In this document: piece by piece, positions 38,082-47,570 of the stretch | Position numbering within the stretch: the stretch's first letter is position 1 | How the letters are laid out: every line of letters begins with the position of its first letter | DNA from: Marinoscillum sp. MHG1-6 | Lineage (GTDB): Bacteria > Bacteroidota > Bacteroidia > Cytophagales > Cyclobacteriaceae | Reading direction: 5' to 3' | DNA length: 64,000 bases | Assembly (NCBI RefSeq): GCF_024714475.1 | Contig: NZ_JAMZMI010000001.1 | Coordinates: 806,001 to 870,000, forward strand | The notes under the pieces: generated by a model | Told to the model about the DNA's origin: nothing | Database searches by the model: none | What the model saw: only the letters and a program-made list of their open reading frames with translations | Program-made: the position numbers and the translations under genes

Positions 38082-38696
38082 TTATTTCTTGGGCATCGTT
38101 CTGAAGATGTAATCCCAAAGCGGGGAGGACACCCCAAATGCGTTGTTTTCGTCCTTATAATGATGGATACCGTGATGCACCCAAAGCACTTTGAAGAAAT
38201 TCTTAGGTGGCTTGAAGGCATGAACCATATAGTGAACCCAAAGGTAAGAGGCGTATCCCATCAGAAATCCCGGTAAAAAACCGAACACGAAATCTCCCAT
38301 AATTAGTCTAAAAAGGAAGAAGAATCCTGCAGCCAATAGTAATGATAATGGTGGCGGCATAGCCAGACGATCTTTATCTTTTGGATAATCATGGTGAACT
38401 CCATGAACTGTGTAAGCAAACTTTTCCTGTTTCGGCGTATGCGGAGTCAAGTGAAAAACAAAACGGTGCATTATGTACTCGACCAGCGTGAAGGTGAGTA
38501 ATCCGCCTACAAAGAGTAGAGGAGCGTTCAAAGCACTGATGTATCCGTAGTCAATTCCAAAATAAATCAGACTAGCAGAAATAACACTGAAAATGATCAA
38601 AGGGATCGCTATGTGTGTTCTGGTAAGCTTTTCAAGAAGCGGGTTGTTGAATAACGCTTTCGTGCCGTTGGTGTGTGGTTTGTTTTTGAGTTTCAT
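38082..38696 (-). CDS. Fatty acid hydroxylase / sterol desaturase superfamily membrane protein
   Basis: 204 residues with four hydrophobic spans and the eight-histidine di-iron pattern of the superfamily: YIMHRFVFH, HGVHHDYPKD, HYMVHAF and WVHHGIHHYKDENNAFG. The short length and ending resemble bacterial fatty-acid 2-hydroxylase-like proteins. Likely acts on lipid chains at the inner membrane with O2 and an electron donor. Bacteroidota make hydroxylated sphingolipids and ornithine lipids, which would be candidate substrates; this is inference. Read toward the small basic gene. Confidence 0.8.
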   Translation of the reverse strand: MKLKNKPHTNGTKALFNNPLLEKLTRTHIAIPLIIFSVISASLIYFGIDYGYISALNAPLLFVGGLLTFTLVEYIMHRFVFHLTPHTPKQEKFAYTVHGVHHDYPKDKDRLAMPPPLSLLLAAGFFFLFRLIMGDFVFGFLPGFLMGYASYLWVHYMVHAFKPPKNFFKVLWVHHGIHHYKDENNAFGVSSPLWDYIFRTMPKK

Positions 38697-38745
38697 CTCG
38701 GATAAGTGAACTGGTACAAAGTTAGCCCTAAATTACAATTTTGAA

Positions 38746-39894
38746 CTATATCAAAGATGATGCCTTTGATTTTGTTTTCTGTAAAGTTCTATTGTACAGA
38801 GATTCATAGACCGGCAAAATGTTGCTTACTTCGAAATCAAGCGCTCTTTTTAAGGCGTTAGATTTGAAAGTGGACAAATTTCTGTCATCCAAAATATGCA
38901 TTGCCTTTTCGGTCATGGTCTTAATATCACCCACATCGCAGGTAAAGCCGGAAACGCCATTGAGATTAAGCTCTGGTAGGCCTCCTGCATTGGTAGAGAT
39001 CACCGGAACTTCGCAAGCCATGGCCTCTAAGGCGGCTAGTCCAAAGCTTTCTTTTTCCGACGTAAGCAAGAATAAATCTGCTACTGATAAGACCTCTTCA
39101 ACGGCTTCCAGTTTACCCAAAAATCTCACATCATCACAGATACGATACTCGCGGCAAACCTCTTCCATTTCATACCTCTCAGGGCCATCACCCACCATGA
39201 GTAATTTTGAGGGAACCGTCTCGTTGACATTCTTGAAAATATCCAGCACGTCTCTGACACGCTTTACTTTTCTAAAGTTTGAGGTGTGGATGATGAGTTT
39301 TTCATCATTCGGGCAGATTGCCTTTTTGAAGTGTTCTTTCTTCTGCTTTTTGAAACGATCCATGTCAATGAAGTTAGGGATCACTTCTATCTCCCGCTTA
39401 ATATCGAAATGAGCGAGGGTATCTTTTTTAAGGTCTTCTGAAACTGCAGTCACTCCATCAGATTCATTGATGGAGAAGGTCACCACAGGCTCGTAGGTGG
39501 CATCTTTTCCTACCAACGTAATATCTGTACCGTGAAGCGTCGTAATGAATGGAATATGAATCCCCTTCGCCTTTAATATCTCTCTTGCCATATATGCAGC
39601 GGATGCATGCGGGATAGCATAATGTACATGCAGCAGATCAAGCCCCTCATGCTCCACGACATCCACCATTTTACTGGATAATGCCAGTTCATAAGGTGGG
39701 TAATCAAATAGAGGATAAGATTTTACAGATACTTCGTGGTAAAAAAGATTGGCATTGAAAAAATCAAGCCTAGATGGCTGAGAATAAGTGATAAAATGCA
39801 CCTGATGGCCTTCTTTTGCCAACGCTTTTCCCAACTCTGTGGCCACCACGCCACTTCCCCCGTAGGTCGGATAACAAACAATTCCTATTTTCAT
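38746..39894 (-). CDS. bshA: N-acetyl-alpha-D-glucosaminyl L-malate synthase BshA
   Basis: 382 residues from the ATG at 39894 (MKIGIVCYPTYGGSGVVATE); an upstream in-frame ATG adds eight residues. GT4 glycosyltransferase joining UDP-GlcNAc to L-malate, first step of bacillithiol synthesis. BshA hallmarks: GIVCYPTYGGSGVVATELG, HYAIPHASAAYMAR and TSEKESFGLAALEAMACEVP for the UDP-sugar site. Downstream of the serine hydrolase fusion gene in the same direction (44 bases). bshB and bshC are not in the window. Confidence 0.93.
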   Translation of the reverse strand: MKIGIVCYPTYGGSGVVATELGKALAKEGHQVHFITYSQPSRLDFFNANLFYHEVSVKSYPLFDYPPYELALSSKMVDVVEHEGLDLLHVHYAIPHASAAYMAREILKAKGIHIPFITTLHGTDITLVGKDATYEPVVTFSINESDGVTAVSEDLKKDTLAHFDIKREIEVIPNFIDMDRFKKQKKEHFKKAICPNDEKLIIHTSNFRKVKRVRDVLDIFKNVNETVPSKLLMVGDGPERYEMEEVCREYRICDDVRFLGKLEAVEEVLSVADLFLLTSEKESFGLAALEAMACEVPVISTNAGGLPELNLNGVSGFTCDVGDIKTMTEKAMHILDDRNLSTFKSNALKRALDFEVSNILPVYESLYNRTLQKTKSKASSLI

Positions 39895-39938
39895 ATTACT
39901 CGATTCCAAAGTTAACACAACATGTGCTGCCTTTGTTC

Positions 39939-42335
39939 CTAGTTAATCCATTTGGACAAGATAGCTTCATAAACTACATCCTGAACCCTTCTACGGATGT
40001 CATTCCTAATAAGTTTATAATTATTCGCGTCCGGATATATTCGGTTCGACAAAAAAACAAAAACCAGATCAAATTCAGGGTCAATCCAAACCAGCGTGCC
40101 GGTAAATCCCGTATGCCCAAAACTGTTGATTGAAGCATTTTGCGAAGCATTTTTCGAAAAATAGCTTTTTTTATCCCAGCCCAGTGCACGACGATTACCT
40201 TCAAAATATTTCTGATTAAAGTAGTCTATAGTCTCCGGAAGAAGCACCTGCTTGTCACCATAGCGACCTCCCTGGGCAATCATCTGCATGATGATGATCA
40301 GGTCGTGAGCATTTGAAAATAATCCTGCATGGCCGGCGACTCCTCCGAAAATGGCAGCATTGCGATCATGAACCTGTCCCCAAACCTGTTCATTGCGGAA
40401 ATAATAATCGTATTCCGTTGGGGCGATCTCATAACGGTCAATATTTTTCTCCATTGGGGAAAAGGTGAGTCGGTTCAGCCCGAGAGGGATATAAAAATGT
40501 TCGTCCAGAAATGTTTCCATCGGTTGCTGTGCAACCGCTTCTACTACCTGATGCAGCATCATGAAACCAATGTCTGAGTATCTGTAGCTCGGAATACTGT
40601 CAAAACGTGTCAGCGGACTTAAGCGAATCCAGTTTTTTAATGAATCCATCAGGGCAGGTGTTGGCTTCAGACCATAAGAACGAGTATCATTTTTCTCTGC
40701 CTCTTCATCTTCATAGTAAAATGGCTCCAGTCGATCTGCCCCAATCGTTTTTTTCCAAAAAGGGACGTAGGATACCAGGCCGGCATTGTGAGAAAGTAAT
40801 TGACGGAGGGTGATGCTCGCTTTATTGGTTGCTTCATATTCGGGAAGGTACCTGGAGATGGACTCATCCAGCTGAATTTTCCCTTGCTCATAAAGTTTCA
40901 TCACGGCTAATAACGTGGCAGATACTTTGGTGACAGAAGCAAGATCATATAAGGTGCTATTACTTGTGGGAATCAGGCTGTCATAGGTGAGATATCCGAA
41001 TCCTTCTTCCATTACAATGGTCCCATCTACTGCAACTGCGACCTGGCATCCTGGTGTACTTCCTGTATTAATGGCCTCATTAATAATTTCCTGAATTCTT
41101 TCTTTACTCTCCTGATCAAGCCCTACCATTTCTGCTGGAGCATACCCTAACCGTCCTGTTCCTAATAAAGGCCGGTTATAATAATTATTGAAGGCTGCGG
41201 TTGGCATAGTGCCGGAAGCTCCAGCCGCACCCATAAGTATCTGGGGGAGCTCATATTCATACATAGAATTATACGTAGAGGTCAGGAGGGCACCATCGAT
41301 TTGCTGGTCATATTGCAGTCCCTGACTTAATTCACCCATGAAGATTATACATCTATTGGCAGTGTTGTAATCTTTTAGATCCACATCCAAATTGTCGATT
41401 ACGATTGGGGCTTGACTGTTTTGAATACCATCTTTCGAAGTAATTAGGTAGGCATATTTTTCCAGCATTTGTGCCATGGGACTAAAGGGTCGCAGAGTAA
41501 TGAGGCAAATAGTATCATATTTGAGGGGGAGCACCCCTGCTTGTTTTTGGATAGGGATAATTGATTCCCTACTGATTGCTACTGCGAGTTTGTTAGGCAG
41601 CTTTCTCTTATGTATGTCGCTGGCAGGCGCATATTTCTGCATCAAAGCATTTTTTATGTCAATCTGGTGACCGCTAAACTCAATACGCCTGGCGTGTTTT
41701 TGAATACTACTCTCCAGATCGACTAACGTAGATGGACTCATTGCCCAAAAGGAGTGTTCATCAAAAACTTTCCGTATGTGTTTTTTCTTTTTGCTCCTGG
41801 AAAGCGAAATATCACTTTTAGCTATAAAGAAGAAGGGGTCAAATGAGTGAATCAGGTCAATTAATTCGGCTTCTCTAGGATTAGTTTCATTTCCATCAGG
41901 CAACACTGCCCGGTTGACACCATAGCTTTTGCACAGGTTTTTTAAGAAAGAAAAGTACTCCAGCAGGATTTCTTCGTTTCCAATGGATGCCAAAGTGTGC
42001 AGGGTGGGAAGGTTATCCAACTCCTCCGGAGAGGGGTTAAGTCGATGATCTAGCTGTAGCGACAGGGAAGGAATAAAATCCCTGTTAAAAATATATTCGT
42101 CAAATGCACCAAAAGGCCGTGTAAGGTAGATCCCACCATTTTCACTAATCGAGTTAGGGCTCAGTTCAGCCAGATCCTGATTGCCATCTACCATAATCCA
42201 AATAAGCTGCCGGGCCTTTTCTTCCGGGGTCATGGTCAGATACAAACTATCTGCTTTTTTGTTGCTCAAAGTAGGTCCAGCCCACACCCAATGAGGTAGG
42301 AAAATGGCTATAAATATGATCAACAAAAAGCGCAT
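39939..42335 (-). CDS. Secreted fusion: reduced GH3-like region plus beta-lactamase-family serine hydrolase
   Basis: 798 residues with a signal peptide (MRFLLIIFIAIFLPHWVWA). Residues 20-430 resemble the N-terminal GH3/GH3_C part of Bacteroidota two-domain proteins (KKADSLYLTMTPEEKARQLI, IIPIQKQAGVLPLKYD) but are clearly shorter, and neither the KHFPGHG-type motif nor the catalytic Asp motif is present. From about 440 comes an apparently intact serine hydrolase domain: SxxK in LASVTKVSATLL, Tyr in YRYSDIGFM, GHTGFTGT near the end. So only the hydrolase half is likely catalytic, perhaps in peptidoglycan turnover. Followed by bshA. Confidence 0.82.
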   Translation of the reverse strand: MRFLLIIFIAIFLPHWVWAGPTLSNKKADSLYLTMTPEEKARQLIWIMVDGNQDLAELSPNSISENGGIYLTRPFGAFDEYIFNRDFIPSLSLQLDHRLNPSPEELDNLPTLHTLASIGNEEILLEYFSFLKNLCKSYGVNRAVLPDGNETNPREAELIDLIHSFDPFFFIAKSDISLSRSKKKKHIRKVFDEHSFWAMSPSTLVDLESSIQKHARRIEFSGHQIDIKNALMQKYAPASDIHKRKLPNKLAVAISRESIIPIQKQAGVLPLKYDTICLITLRPFSPMAQMLEKYAYLITSKDGIQNSQAPIVIDNLDVDLKDYNTANRCIIFMGELSQGLQYDQQIDGALLTSTYNSMYEYELPQILMGAAGASGTMPTAAFNNYYNRPLLGTGRLGYAPAEMVGLDQESKERIQEIINEAINTGSTPGCQVAVAVDGTIVMEEGFGYLTYDSLIPTSNSTLYDLASVTKVSATLLAVMKLYEQGKIQLDESISRYLPEYEATNKASITLRQLLSHNAGLVSYVPFWKKTIGADRLEPFYYEDEEAEKNDTRSYGLKPTPALMDSLKNWIRLSPLTRFDSIPSYRYSDIGFMMLHQVVEAVAQQPMETFLDEHFYIPLGLNRLTFSPMEKNIDRYEIAPTEYDYYFRNEQVWGQVHDRNAAIFGGVAGHAGLFSNAHDLIIIMQMIAQGGRYGDKQVLLPETIDYFNQKYFEGNRRALGWDKKSYFSKNASQNASINSFGHTGFTGTLVWIDPEFDLVFVFLSNRIYPDANNYKLIRNDIRRRVQDVVYEAILSKWIN

Positions 42336-42556
42336 TGAGTCAAATCTCTTAACTTTGAATGAATGAATGAAAAGATATTGATGTTATTGTCTTTTTAATT
42401 CAACGAAAGTTCGGCTGGCAGGAATTCCATGCGTGTGGATTTTTTGCTCATTGCACTCATAATGAGCAGGTTGTGGAGAATGGCATGCGTACATCATTTT
42501 TGAAAGAGAAAAGGAGATTCCGAAAGCCCAAGTTTGACCATATTATTGATAAGTAA

Positions 42557-42904
42557 GTGAGATTTCCATCATTCATAAGACTCCCTAGAAACAGGCGGTT
42601 CGAGTTTACTCCCAGGTATTATGACCCAATAAAGGAGGAAATAGAGGAAAGAACCGAGCGCATCAAGCAGGAAATGGAAGGTGAGCAGGGAGATAATAAT
42701 TACACCTCGGGAAGAATCAAATTTGAGCGGAAGGCCCAATCGGTGCCCAATTCATCATTTTTACAGATGATCATTGCGGCTGTCTTGGGTCTGGGAGTAA
42801 TTGGCTGGTTATTTTATGGCAATGACGTGCTCTACGCGCTTTGGCTGGCCGTTCCCGTTTATCTTTACTTTCGCTTTAAAAATCGTATTCCTAAAGGTCG
42901 TTAA
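42557..42904 (+). CDS. Small membrane protein encoded upstream of mutL
   Basis: 115 residues from a GTG at 42557. Charged N-terminal half (RFEFTPRYYDPIKEEIEERT) and two hydrophobic spans near the C-terminus (about 72-108), ending in KNRIPKGR. Its stop overlaps the mutL start (TAATG), so translation is coupled. A 23-codon in-frame ORF from ATG 42485 (MRTSFLKEKRRFRKPKFDHI) ends immediately before the GTG and may be a leader peptide or the true upstream reading. I recall similar proteins beside mutL in Cytophagales. Function unknown. Confidence 0.75.
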   Translation: MRFPSFIRLPRNRRFEFTPRYYDPIKEEIEERTERIKQEMEGEQGDNNYTSGRIKFERKAQSVPNSSFLQMIIAAVLGLGVIGWLFYGNDVLYALWLAVPVYLYFRFKNRIPKGR

Positions 42905-44751
42905 TGCAAGACATCATTCATCTTTTGCCGGATAGTATCGCAAATCAGATCGCGGCGGGAGAGGTCGTTCAACGTCCTGCTTCTGTGGTGAAGGAGATGC
43001 TGGAAAACAGTATTGATGCAGGAGCAAAAGAGATCAAGCTGATCATACGGGAGGCGGGAAAAACCCTCATCCAGATTATTGACGATGGTAAGGGGATGAG
43101 CGTGACAGATGCACGCATGAGCTTTGAAAGGCATGCGACATCTAAGATTCGGACAGCCGAAGACCTCTTCAGAATCATGACCATGGGTTTTCGTGGAGAA
43201 GCGTTGGCCTCCATTGCTGCAGTTGCACAGGTGGAAATGAAGACGAGGAGAGTTGAAGATGAGCTAGGGACACTTTTGCAAATTGAAGCCTCAGAAGTAA
43301 AAAAGCAGGAACCGATCCAAACCAAAGCCGGAACTTCTATCTCGGTCAAGAACCTTTTCTATAATGTTCCGGCAAGAAGAAATTTCCTCAAGTCCAATCC
43401 GGTTGAGTTAAGACATATTACGGATGAGTTTCAGCGTGTGGCGCTGGCCAATGCTCAGGTGTCCATGAGCCTGATCCATAATGACATGGAGATCTACAAT
43501 GTGGAGGGGGGCAAGCTGTCGAGGAGGATTGTACAGCTCTTTGGTAAAAACTATCAGCAGCAGTTGATCCCCTGCCAGGAAGAAACCCCACACGTGAAGA
43601 TCACGGGCTACATCGGAAAACCGGAATTTTCAAAGAAGACCCGTGGAGAGCAGTATTTCTTTGTCAATAATCGCTTTATCAAAAGCAGCTACCTCAACCA
43701 TGCCGTGACTACGGCTTACCAGGGACTGCTTAAGGAAGATTATTTTCCATTCTATGTGCTTTTCATCGAGATGGACCCTGTACATGTGGATATCAATGTG
43801 CATCCAACCAAAACGGAGGTCAAGTTTGATGATGATCGCATGCTTTACGGGGTTGTGAGTGCTGCCATCCGTCAGGCGTTGGGTTCATTCAATGTGACGC
43901 CATCGCTGGATTTCAATACAGATGTAAACTTCGAGCATTTCATGACGCAGAATACCTCTTTTGATCGACCGAAAGAATCTGCGAGTGACAAGCAATATGC
44001 TCAGTTTAAAAATATTGACCGGGATAAGGACAAAGCCAAAAACTGGGAATCGCTTTATGACTTTGCCAAGAGAGAGGACATCATTAGTCCGGAGCAGCTG
44101 CAAAAGGAGTCTGAGGGATTGCCGGAGTCTCCTACCATGACATTTTCCAGTGCGGCAAACCACATGGAGGAAAAGGTGGTGGATCAAGGGAAAACCTTTC
44201 CTCTGCATGATAAATACCTCATCCGGCAGGTAAAGTCGGGAATGGTGGTGATCGACCAAAAGGCAGCTTTTGAGCGTATCCTTTTCGAACGATACAAGCA
44301 AAAGATGGATACGCAGGGAGGAGCCTCCCAGTCGAGTTTGTTTCCCCAGCAAGTGGCGTTGAACCCTTCGGATTACGCGCTGGTCATGGAGATCAGGTCG
44401 GAGATCCAGCGGCTTGGCTTCGAATTTGAAGAACTAGGTCAGCAAATGATCGTTATTCAGGGGGTGCCTGCGGAACTTTCGGGATGTAACGAGAAAGAAG
44501 TGTTTGAGGAATTGCTGGAGCAGTTTAAGTTTAATAAAAGGGAGCTTGGCGTATCATCCAATAATGAGAATCTTTGCCGGGCACTGGCCAAAAGGACCGC
44601 AACTATCAAATGTAAAAATCTGGCAGAGCCGGAGGCAGAAAGATTGATCGATCAGCTTTTCGCTTGCAGTCAGCCAAATTATACACCCGATGGTGTGTCC
44701 ACTTTTGTAATCATCAATTTAGAACAAGTTAAATCCTGGTTTTCGTCATGA
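42904..44751 (+). CDS. mutL: DNA mismatch repair protein MutL
   Basis: 615 residues. Intact N-terminal GHKL ATPase (SIDAGAKEIKLIIREAGK, IIDDGKGM, HATSKIRTAEDLF, GFRGEALASIAAVA) and C-terminal dimerisation domain. The endonuclease-type motif near 451 reads DQKAAFERILFE, so the His of DQHA is Lys, and the CPHGRP-like motif near the end reads CSQPNYTP. It couples mismatch recognition by MutS to strand incision. Its stop overlaps the next start by four bases. Confidence 0.95.
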   Translation: MQDIIHLLPDSIANQIAAGEVVQRPASVVKEMLENSIDAGAKEIKLIIREAGKTLIQIIDDGKGMSVTDARMSFERHATSKIRTAEDLFRIMTMGFRGEALASIAAVAQVEMKTRRVEDELGTLLQIEASEVKKQEPIQTKAGTSISVKNLFYNVPARRNFLKSNPVELRHITDEFQRVALANAQVSMSLIHNDMEIYNVEGGKLSRRIVQLFGKNYQQQLIPCQEETPHVKITGYIGKPEFSKKTRGEQYFFVNNRFIKSSYLNHAVTTAYQGLLKEDYFPFYVLFIEMDPVHVDINVHPTKTEVKFDDDRMLYGVVSAAIRQALGSFNVTPSLDFNTDVNFEHFMTQNTSFDRPKESASDKQYAQFKNIDRDKDKAKNWESLYDFAKREDIISPEQLQKESEGLPESPTMTFSSAANHMEEKVVDQGKTFPLHDKYLIRQVKSGMVVIDQKAAFERILFERYKQKMDTQGGASQSSLFPQQVALNPSDYALVMEIRSEIQRLGFEFEELGQQMIVIQGVPAELSGCNEKEVFEELLEQFKFNKRELGVSSNNENLCRALAKRTATIKCKNLAEPEAERLIDQLFACSQPNYTPDGVSTFVIINLEQVKSWFSS

Positions 44752-45542
44752 TGAGAATGACTCCCATCGTAAAGAATATACTGATCATCAATGTGGTGAT
44801 CGCCTTGATTCAGGGCTTTTTAAACCTGCCGCTCAACGACTGGCTGTCATTGCGGGTGATCTTTTCACCTGAGTGGGCACCCTGGCAATTTTTTACCTAC
44901 ATGTGGCTGCATGCAGGCATGTGGCACCTTTTCGGAAACATGTTCGCGGTATTTATTTTCGGACCGATGCTCGAGCATGTATGGGGTTCTAAACGCTTTC
45001 TTACTTTTTACATGATCTGTGGAGTGGGTGCGGGTGTACTTTATGGGGTAGCCGATTTTTTTGAAAAACTACCGGTCAAGCAGCAGGCGCAGGAGTACGT
45101 TATGAATCCGAATCCCGAGGATTTTAGAATCTTTATTCTCGACCATAAGCTGGATGTACGCAGTGCAAGTATGCTCACGGACTTTTCCGATGAGTATTAT
45201 GAGCATCCGGATGATCAGACTATGATCAACCAGAGTAAGCGTTATGTGAGTGAAATACTGTCGATCTATATTAATGGATCGATGGTAGGAGCATCGGGAG
45301 CCGTTTTTGGAATTCTAATGGCCTTCGGAATGTTGTTTCCAAACACCCAGCTGATGCTGCTTTTCCCGCCGATACCTGTCAGGGCAAAATATATTGTCCT
45401 TTTTTATGGTCTGTACGAACTTTATGCCGAATTTAGTCGTGCGCCGGGAGACAACGTGGCCCACCTGGCTCACCTGGGAGGAATGCTTATTGCATTCATT
45501 TTAATTAAATATTGGGCTCGAAAAAGCAATAGATTTTATTGA
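44748..45542 (+). CDS. Rhomboid family intramembrane serine protease (first of two)
   Basis: 264 residues, six or so membrane spans. Catalytic Ser in GSMVGASGAVFGIL and His in NVAHLAHLGGMLIAF; conserved loop MWLHAGMWHLFGNM. A soluble insertion of about 60 residues (about 105-165, EDFRIFILDHKLDVRSASML) sits after the third span. Cleaves substrates within the membrane. Start overlaps mutL by four bases and stop overlaps the second rhomboid by four bases. Confidence 0.9.
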   Translation: MMRMTPIVKNILIINVVIALIQGFLNLPLNDWLSLRVIFSPEWAPWQFFTYMWLHAGMWHLFGNMFAVFIFGPMLEHVWGSKRFLTFYMICGVGAGVLYGVADFFEKLPVKQQAQEYVMNPNPEDFRIFILDHKLDVRSASMLTDFSDEYYEHPDDQTMINQSKRYVSEILSIYINGSMVGASGAVFGILMAFGMLFPNTQLMLLFPPIPVRAKYIVLFYGLYELYAEFSRAPGDNVAHLAHLGGMLIAFILIKYWARKSNRFY

Positions 45543-46471
45543 TGCTAGGAGGAAACAGCATACTCGATGACTTCAAAAATGCGTGGAACAGGCCCAACAA
45601 TTCCCCGGCGCAGCTGATCATCATCAACGTCGTTGTCTATTTATTTTTAGCCTTACTCTACCTGGTTTCGAGGATTGGTGGTTTTGAGGCTTTCTTCGCC
45701 GTAGTATACGATCAGTTTTCTATTCCTCCCTCTATGGCGGAATTTTTGACCAGACCATGGACACTCATCACCTATGGGTTTGCGCATAGCCTTTCGGATA
45801 TTTTTCACATCATCTTCAACATGCTGGTGTTTTACTGGTTCTCCAAATTGATATTGGAGTTTCTGGGAAATAAGAAAGTTATAGCCATTTATGTATTAGG
45901 GGTGCTGGCAGGAGCGGCGGCATACCTGTTGGTGTATAATACGATTCCATTTTATCAGGAGCAGATTGGTAACCTCAGCGGAATGGTTGGTGCCTCGGCT
46001 GCAGTCTTTGCGATCGTGGTGGCAGCGGCTGTTTTTATGCCAAACTATACTTTCTTTTTACTGTTTTTGGGACCAGTAAGGATTAAATATATAGCTGCCT
46101 TTTATGTGATCCTGTCACTTCTGGGTTCAGCCGGAGGAAATGCCGGGGGTAACATTGCCCATCTCGGAGGTGCTTTGATCGGCTGGTTGTACATTTCTCA
46201 GCTTAGAAAAGGAACAGATATTGGAGCCTGGATCATAGGGACCATTGACTGGGTGAAAAGCTTCTTTGTGTCACAACCCAAGATCAAAGTGACCCATAAA
46301 GCAGAGAAATCCACCACCAGAAAATCCACCTCCCGGGGAACTGTCAGGAGTGCCGGAGCGGATTCTCCTGATCAGGCCGAGATCGATGCCATTTTGGATA
46401 AAATTTCGCAGTCGGGTTATGACAGCCTCACCAAAGAAGAAAAACAAAAGCTATTTAACGCGAGTAAATAG
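45539..46471 (+). CDS. Rhomboid family intramembrane serine protease (second of two)
   Basis: 310 residues: rhomboid core of about six spans, then a soluble tail. Active-site Ser in GMVGASAAVFAIV (Ala rather than Gly after Ser) and His in GGNIAHLGGALIGWL. The tail is basic and Ser/Thr-rich (KAEKSTTRKSTSRGTVRSAG) and ends with a short helical segment (AEIDAILDKISQSGYDSLTK) that looks like a protein-binding module. Coupled to the first rhomboid, suggesting related but distinct substrates. Confidence 0.88.
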   Translation: MMLGGNSILDDFKNAWNRPNNSPAQLIIINVVVYLFLALLYLVSRIGGFEAFFAVVYDQFSIPPSMAEFLTRPWTLITYGFAHSLSDIFHIIFNMLVFYWFSKLILEFLGNKKVIAIYVLGVLAGAAAYLLVYNTIPFYQEQIGNLSGMVGASAAVFAIVVAAAVFMPNYTFFLLFLGPVRIKYIAAFYVILSLLGSAGGNAGGNIAHLGGALIGWLYISQLRKGTDIGAWIIGTIDWVKSFFVSQPKIKVTHKAEKSTTRKSTSRGTVRSAGADSPDQAEIDAILDKISQSGYDSLTKEEKQKLFNASK

Positions 46472-46507
46472 CCATTCAATAAACGATAACCTAGCCTTAG
46501 TAATAAT

Positions 46508-47524
46508 ATGATTGCAACACTTGGAGAGATCCTGTTGAGACTCACCCCTCAGGACAATGGTATGATCCAGCAAATGGGAACTTATCACGCCAACTTTGGG
46601 GGCTCTGAAGCCAACGTGGCCATATCTCTGGCCAATTTTAAAGTACCTACCCGATTCATATCAGCACTTCCTGATAATGACCTGGGCAAAGCAGCCAGTT
46701 TCGAACTGTCAAAATACAAGGTAGATACCCATCACATCCCGATGAACGGAAACAAGATGGGCCTGTATTTCGTACAGCAGGGGTCATCTATTCGCAAGAG
46801 TAAGGTGATTTACGATCGGGAAAATTCTTCCTTTGCGAAGCTGAAACCTACTGGACTGGATTGGAACCGTGTATTTGTCGGAGTAGACTGGTTTCACTGG
46901 TCGGGAATAACACCTGCTCTTTCGGACAATTGTGCAAAGGTTTGTTTAGAGGCCGTGAAAAGAGCTTCAGATGCCGGTATTACCATTTCTACTGATCTCA
47001 ACTATCGATCAACGCTGTGGAAGTATGGTAAAACACCTTATGATATCATGCCGGAACTGCTGGAGCGCACTACACTGATGCTCGGTGACCCCAGGTCCCT
47101 GGAAACGATGACAGGCATTCCTAACCCATTCAAAGGTGATATCAAGGAGCAGTTAGATAAGCTTCCCGATTATTACGATTTGGTTTTTAAGAAATTTCCA
47201 AACCTCAAGTATATCTCTACCTCCCTGCGGACGATCATCAACGATACTCATCATAAGTGGATGGGTGTGATCTATGACGGTACAAAACTGTACCAGTCGA
47301 AGGAATATGATCTATACCCTCTGATTGATAGAGTGGGAGGAGGAGATGCATTTATGGCCGGACTGATCTATGGTGTGGTGAAATATGATGACCCGCAAAG
47401 GACTATTGATTTTGCTACAGCGGCCTCTGGGATTAAGCACACCATTTCGGGAGATTTTAATCTGGTATCGGTAGATGATGTTCAGGACTTGCTGGAAAGC
47501 GGGGTCGGGAATATTAGTAGATAG
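46508..47524 (+). CDS. kdgK: PfkB-family sugar kinase, probably 2-keto-3-deoxygluconate kinase
   Basis: 338 residues. PfkB signatures: N-terminal GSEANVAISLANF and C-terminal DRVGGGDAFMAGLIYG with the catalytic Asp near 280. The ribokinase fold and spacing fit KdgK, which phosphorylates 2-keto-3-deoxygluconate from uronic-acid breakdown; other sugar acids cannot be excluded. The partner aldolase kdgA is not adjacent. 36 bases after the second rhomboid. Confidence 0.85.
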   Translation: MIATLGEILLRLTPQDNGMIQQMGTYHANFGGSEANVAISLANFKVPTRFISALPDNDLGKAASFELSKYKVDTHHIPMNGNKMGLYFVQQGSSIRKSKVIYDRENSSFAKLKPTGLDWNRVFVGVDWFHWSGITPALSDNCAKVCLEAVKRASDAGITISTDLNYRSTLWKYGKTPYDIMPELLERTTLMLGDPRSLETMTGIPNPFKGDIKEQLDKLPDYYDLVFKKFPNLKYISTSLRTIINDTHHKWMGVIYDGTKLYQSKEYDLYPLIDRVGGGDAFMAGLIYGVVKYDDPQRTIDFATAASGIKHTISGDFNLVSVDDVQDLLESGVGNISR

Positions 47525-47570
47525 GTCCCAAAGATAAGACAGAGCCTTCCTTTGAGACCTCAGTTATATT

